Positions 63,341 through 64,000 of a stretch of 64,000 nt of DNA are shown here, one piece after another. Source of the stretch: Polytrichum commune (Eukaryota > Streptophyta > Polytrichopsida > Polytrichales > Polytrichaceae); contig OX485809.1 in NCBI GenBank assembly GCA_950295325.1, positions 15,810,001 to 15,874,000 on the forward strand, read 5' to 3'. Made by a program: the position numbers and the translations under genes. The notes beneath the pieces were generated by a model that did not search any database, was not told where the DNA came from, and saw only the letters and a program-made list of their open reading frames with translations. Position 1 is the first letter of the stretch. Each line of letters begins with the position of its first letter.

Positions 63341-64000
63341 CTGGTTAGAATTGATAAGCAATTTCATCTTAAGCCATATCACTTATCAAAAGACTGTAAT
63401 GGTTATGGATCCAATCAACTCTACTCTTACGATTACCTACAACATCACAACAGTACTTGACATTCAAACATCCATCCCCTTTCAAATCTTTGCCAAACCC
63501 AATGTATGAGGAATTATTATTGTAGAGCATCTGAAGCCCATCTGAAGGTCTTCCCAGAAAACAATAGCCAATGGCCATATTCCTAACCAATTAAGCATGT
63601 GAACCTGAGAACATCCCGAAGTCCAGCTTTGTAAAATGTTAAGTGATTCATGTATGAATGACAATCTCCCTCAAATCTTTGGCAAATCCAATGCATGAGG
63701 AAACCTTCCTGTATAACATTCCAAGATTTTTCCAATGAGTTATAGCTAACATCAAATTACTCACCAATCAAACGAAATGGCACGTCTTAAAGTTTGGGTT
63801 CTCAAATCATTTTCAATTGTAATTGAAATCAGAGGATCGTGCCATTCTATCTATCAATTTCGGATCTTTGAGGCGATTCAAGTTCCTCAAGTTCCTGGAT
63901 TCCTTTGTCAAAGGTCACACTCACCTACTACATATCTCAAATTCGTTTAAGTATGATGACATCAACTCAAACTAACTCAATTCTTCCAACATATCAACAC
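63341..64000. other. Gene-free end of window
   Basis: A sequence of about 35 bases containing CAAATC.TTG(C/G)CAAA.CCAATG and ATGAGGAA occurs at about 63481 and 63673, a small direct repeat. No gene is supported. Confidence 0.4.

Overview
This is nuclear DNA from a land plant. Genes are split into many small exons by short T-rich GT-AG introns, and they sit in AT-rich sequence full of decayed transposons, MITEs and tandem repeats. The protein families are plant ones: RHD3-type GTPase, plant-type PDK1 with a C-terminal PH domain, and an ankyrin-TPR protein resembling Arabidopsis TPR10. One gene encodes a Dpy-30 motif protein of a type common in cilia and flagella, which hints at a lineage with swimming sperm (bryophyte, lycophyte, fern, cycad or Ginkgo). 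That placement is inference.

Four genes could be modelled from start to stop with every exon phase consistent: an ankyrin-TPR protein (+, 2467-6910, 13 exons, 466 aa); triosephosphate isomerase (+, 23527-26349, 9 exons, 256 aa); PDK1 (+, 32611-37412, 11 exons, 551 aa, one GC-AG intron); and an L-threonine aldolase (-, 43762-48420, 9 exons, 438 aa). The Dpy-30 motif gene (-, 21205-22734) is clear at its 3' end and uncertain at its 5' end; it is divergent from the isomerase gene. A 289-codon ORF (-, 38462-39331) ends in a run of CxCxCH decapeptides that I do not recognise.

A nearly complete copy of an RHD3/SEY1 dynamin-like GTPase lies at 15530-19603. Its GTPase half is full of stops and frameshifts, while its last 389 codons are uninterrupted.

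The rest is repeats. There are two related palindrome-bearing satellites (10150-10490 and 11262-12835), a 353-bp perfect tandem duplication (13517-14223), two truncated LINE-like tails (8771-9240 and 28930-29450), a Stowaway-like MITE (30462-30593), several other TIR elements (41797-42519, 42557-42900, 47749-48020, 62380-63340), local tandem duplications near genes, and low-copy dispersed repeats. From about 49 kb to the end I find no convincing gene; 54.8-58.0 kb is a very AT-rich desert.

The genes share no pathway: glycolysis (TPI), lipid-regulated AGC kinase signalling (PDK1), glycine/threonine metabolism (threonine aldolase), probable chaperone scaffolding (ankyrin-TPR) and possible axoneme function (Dpy-30). 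All exon limits come from reading splice consensus and protein similarity by eye; no search or transcript data were available.
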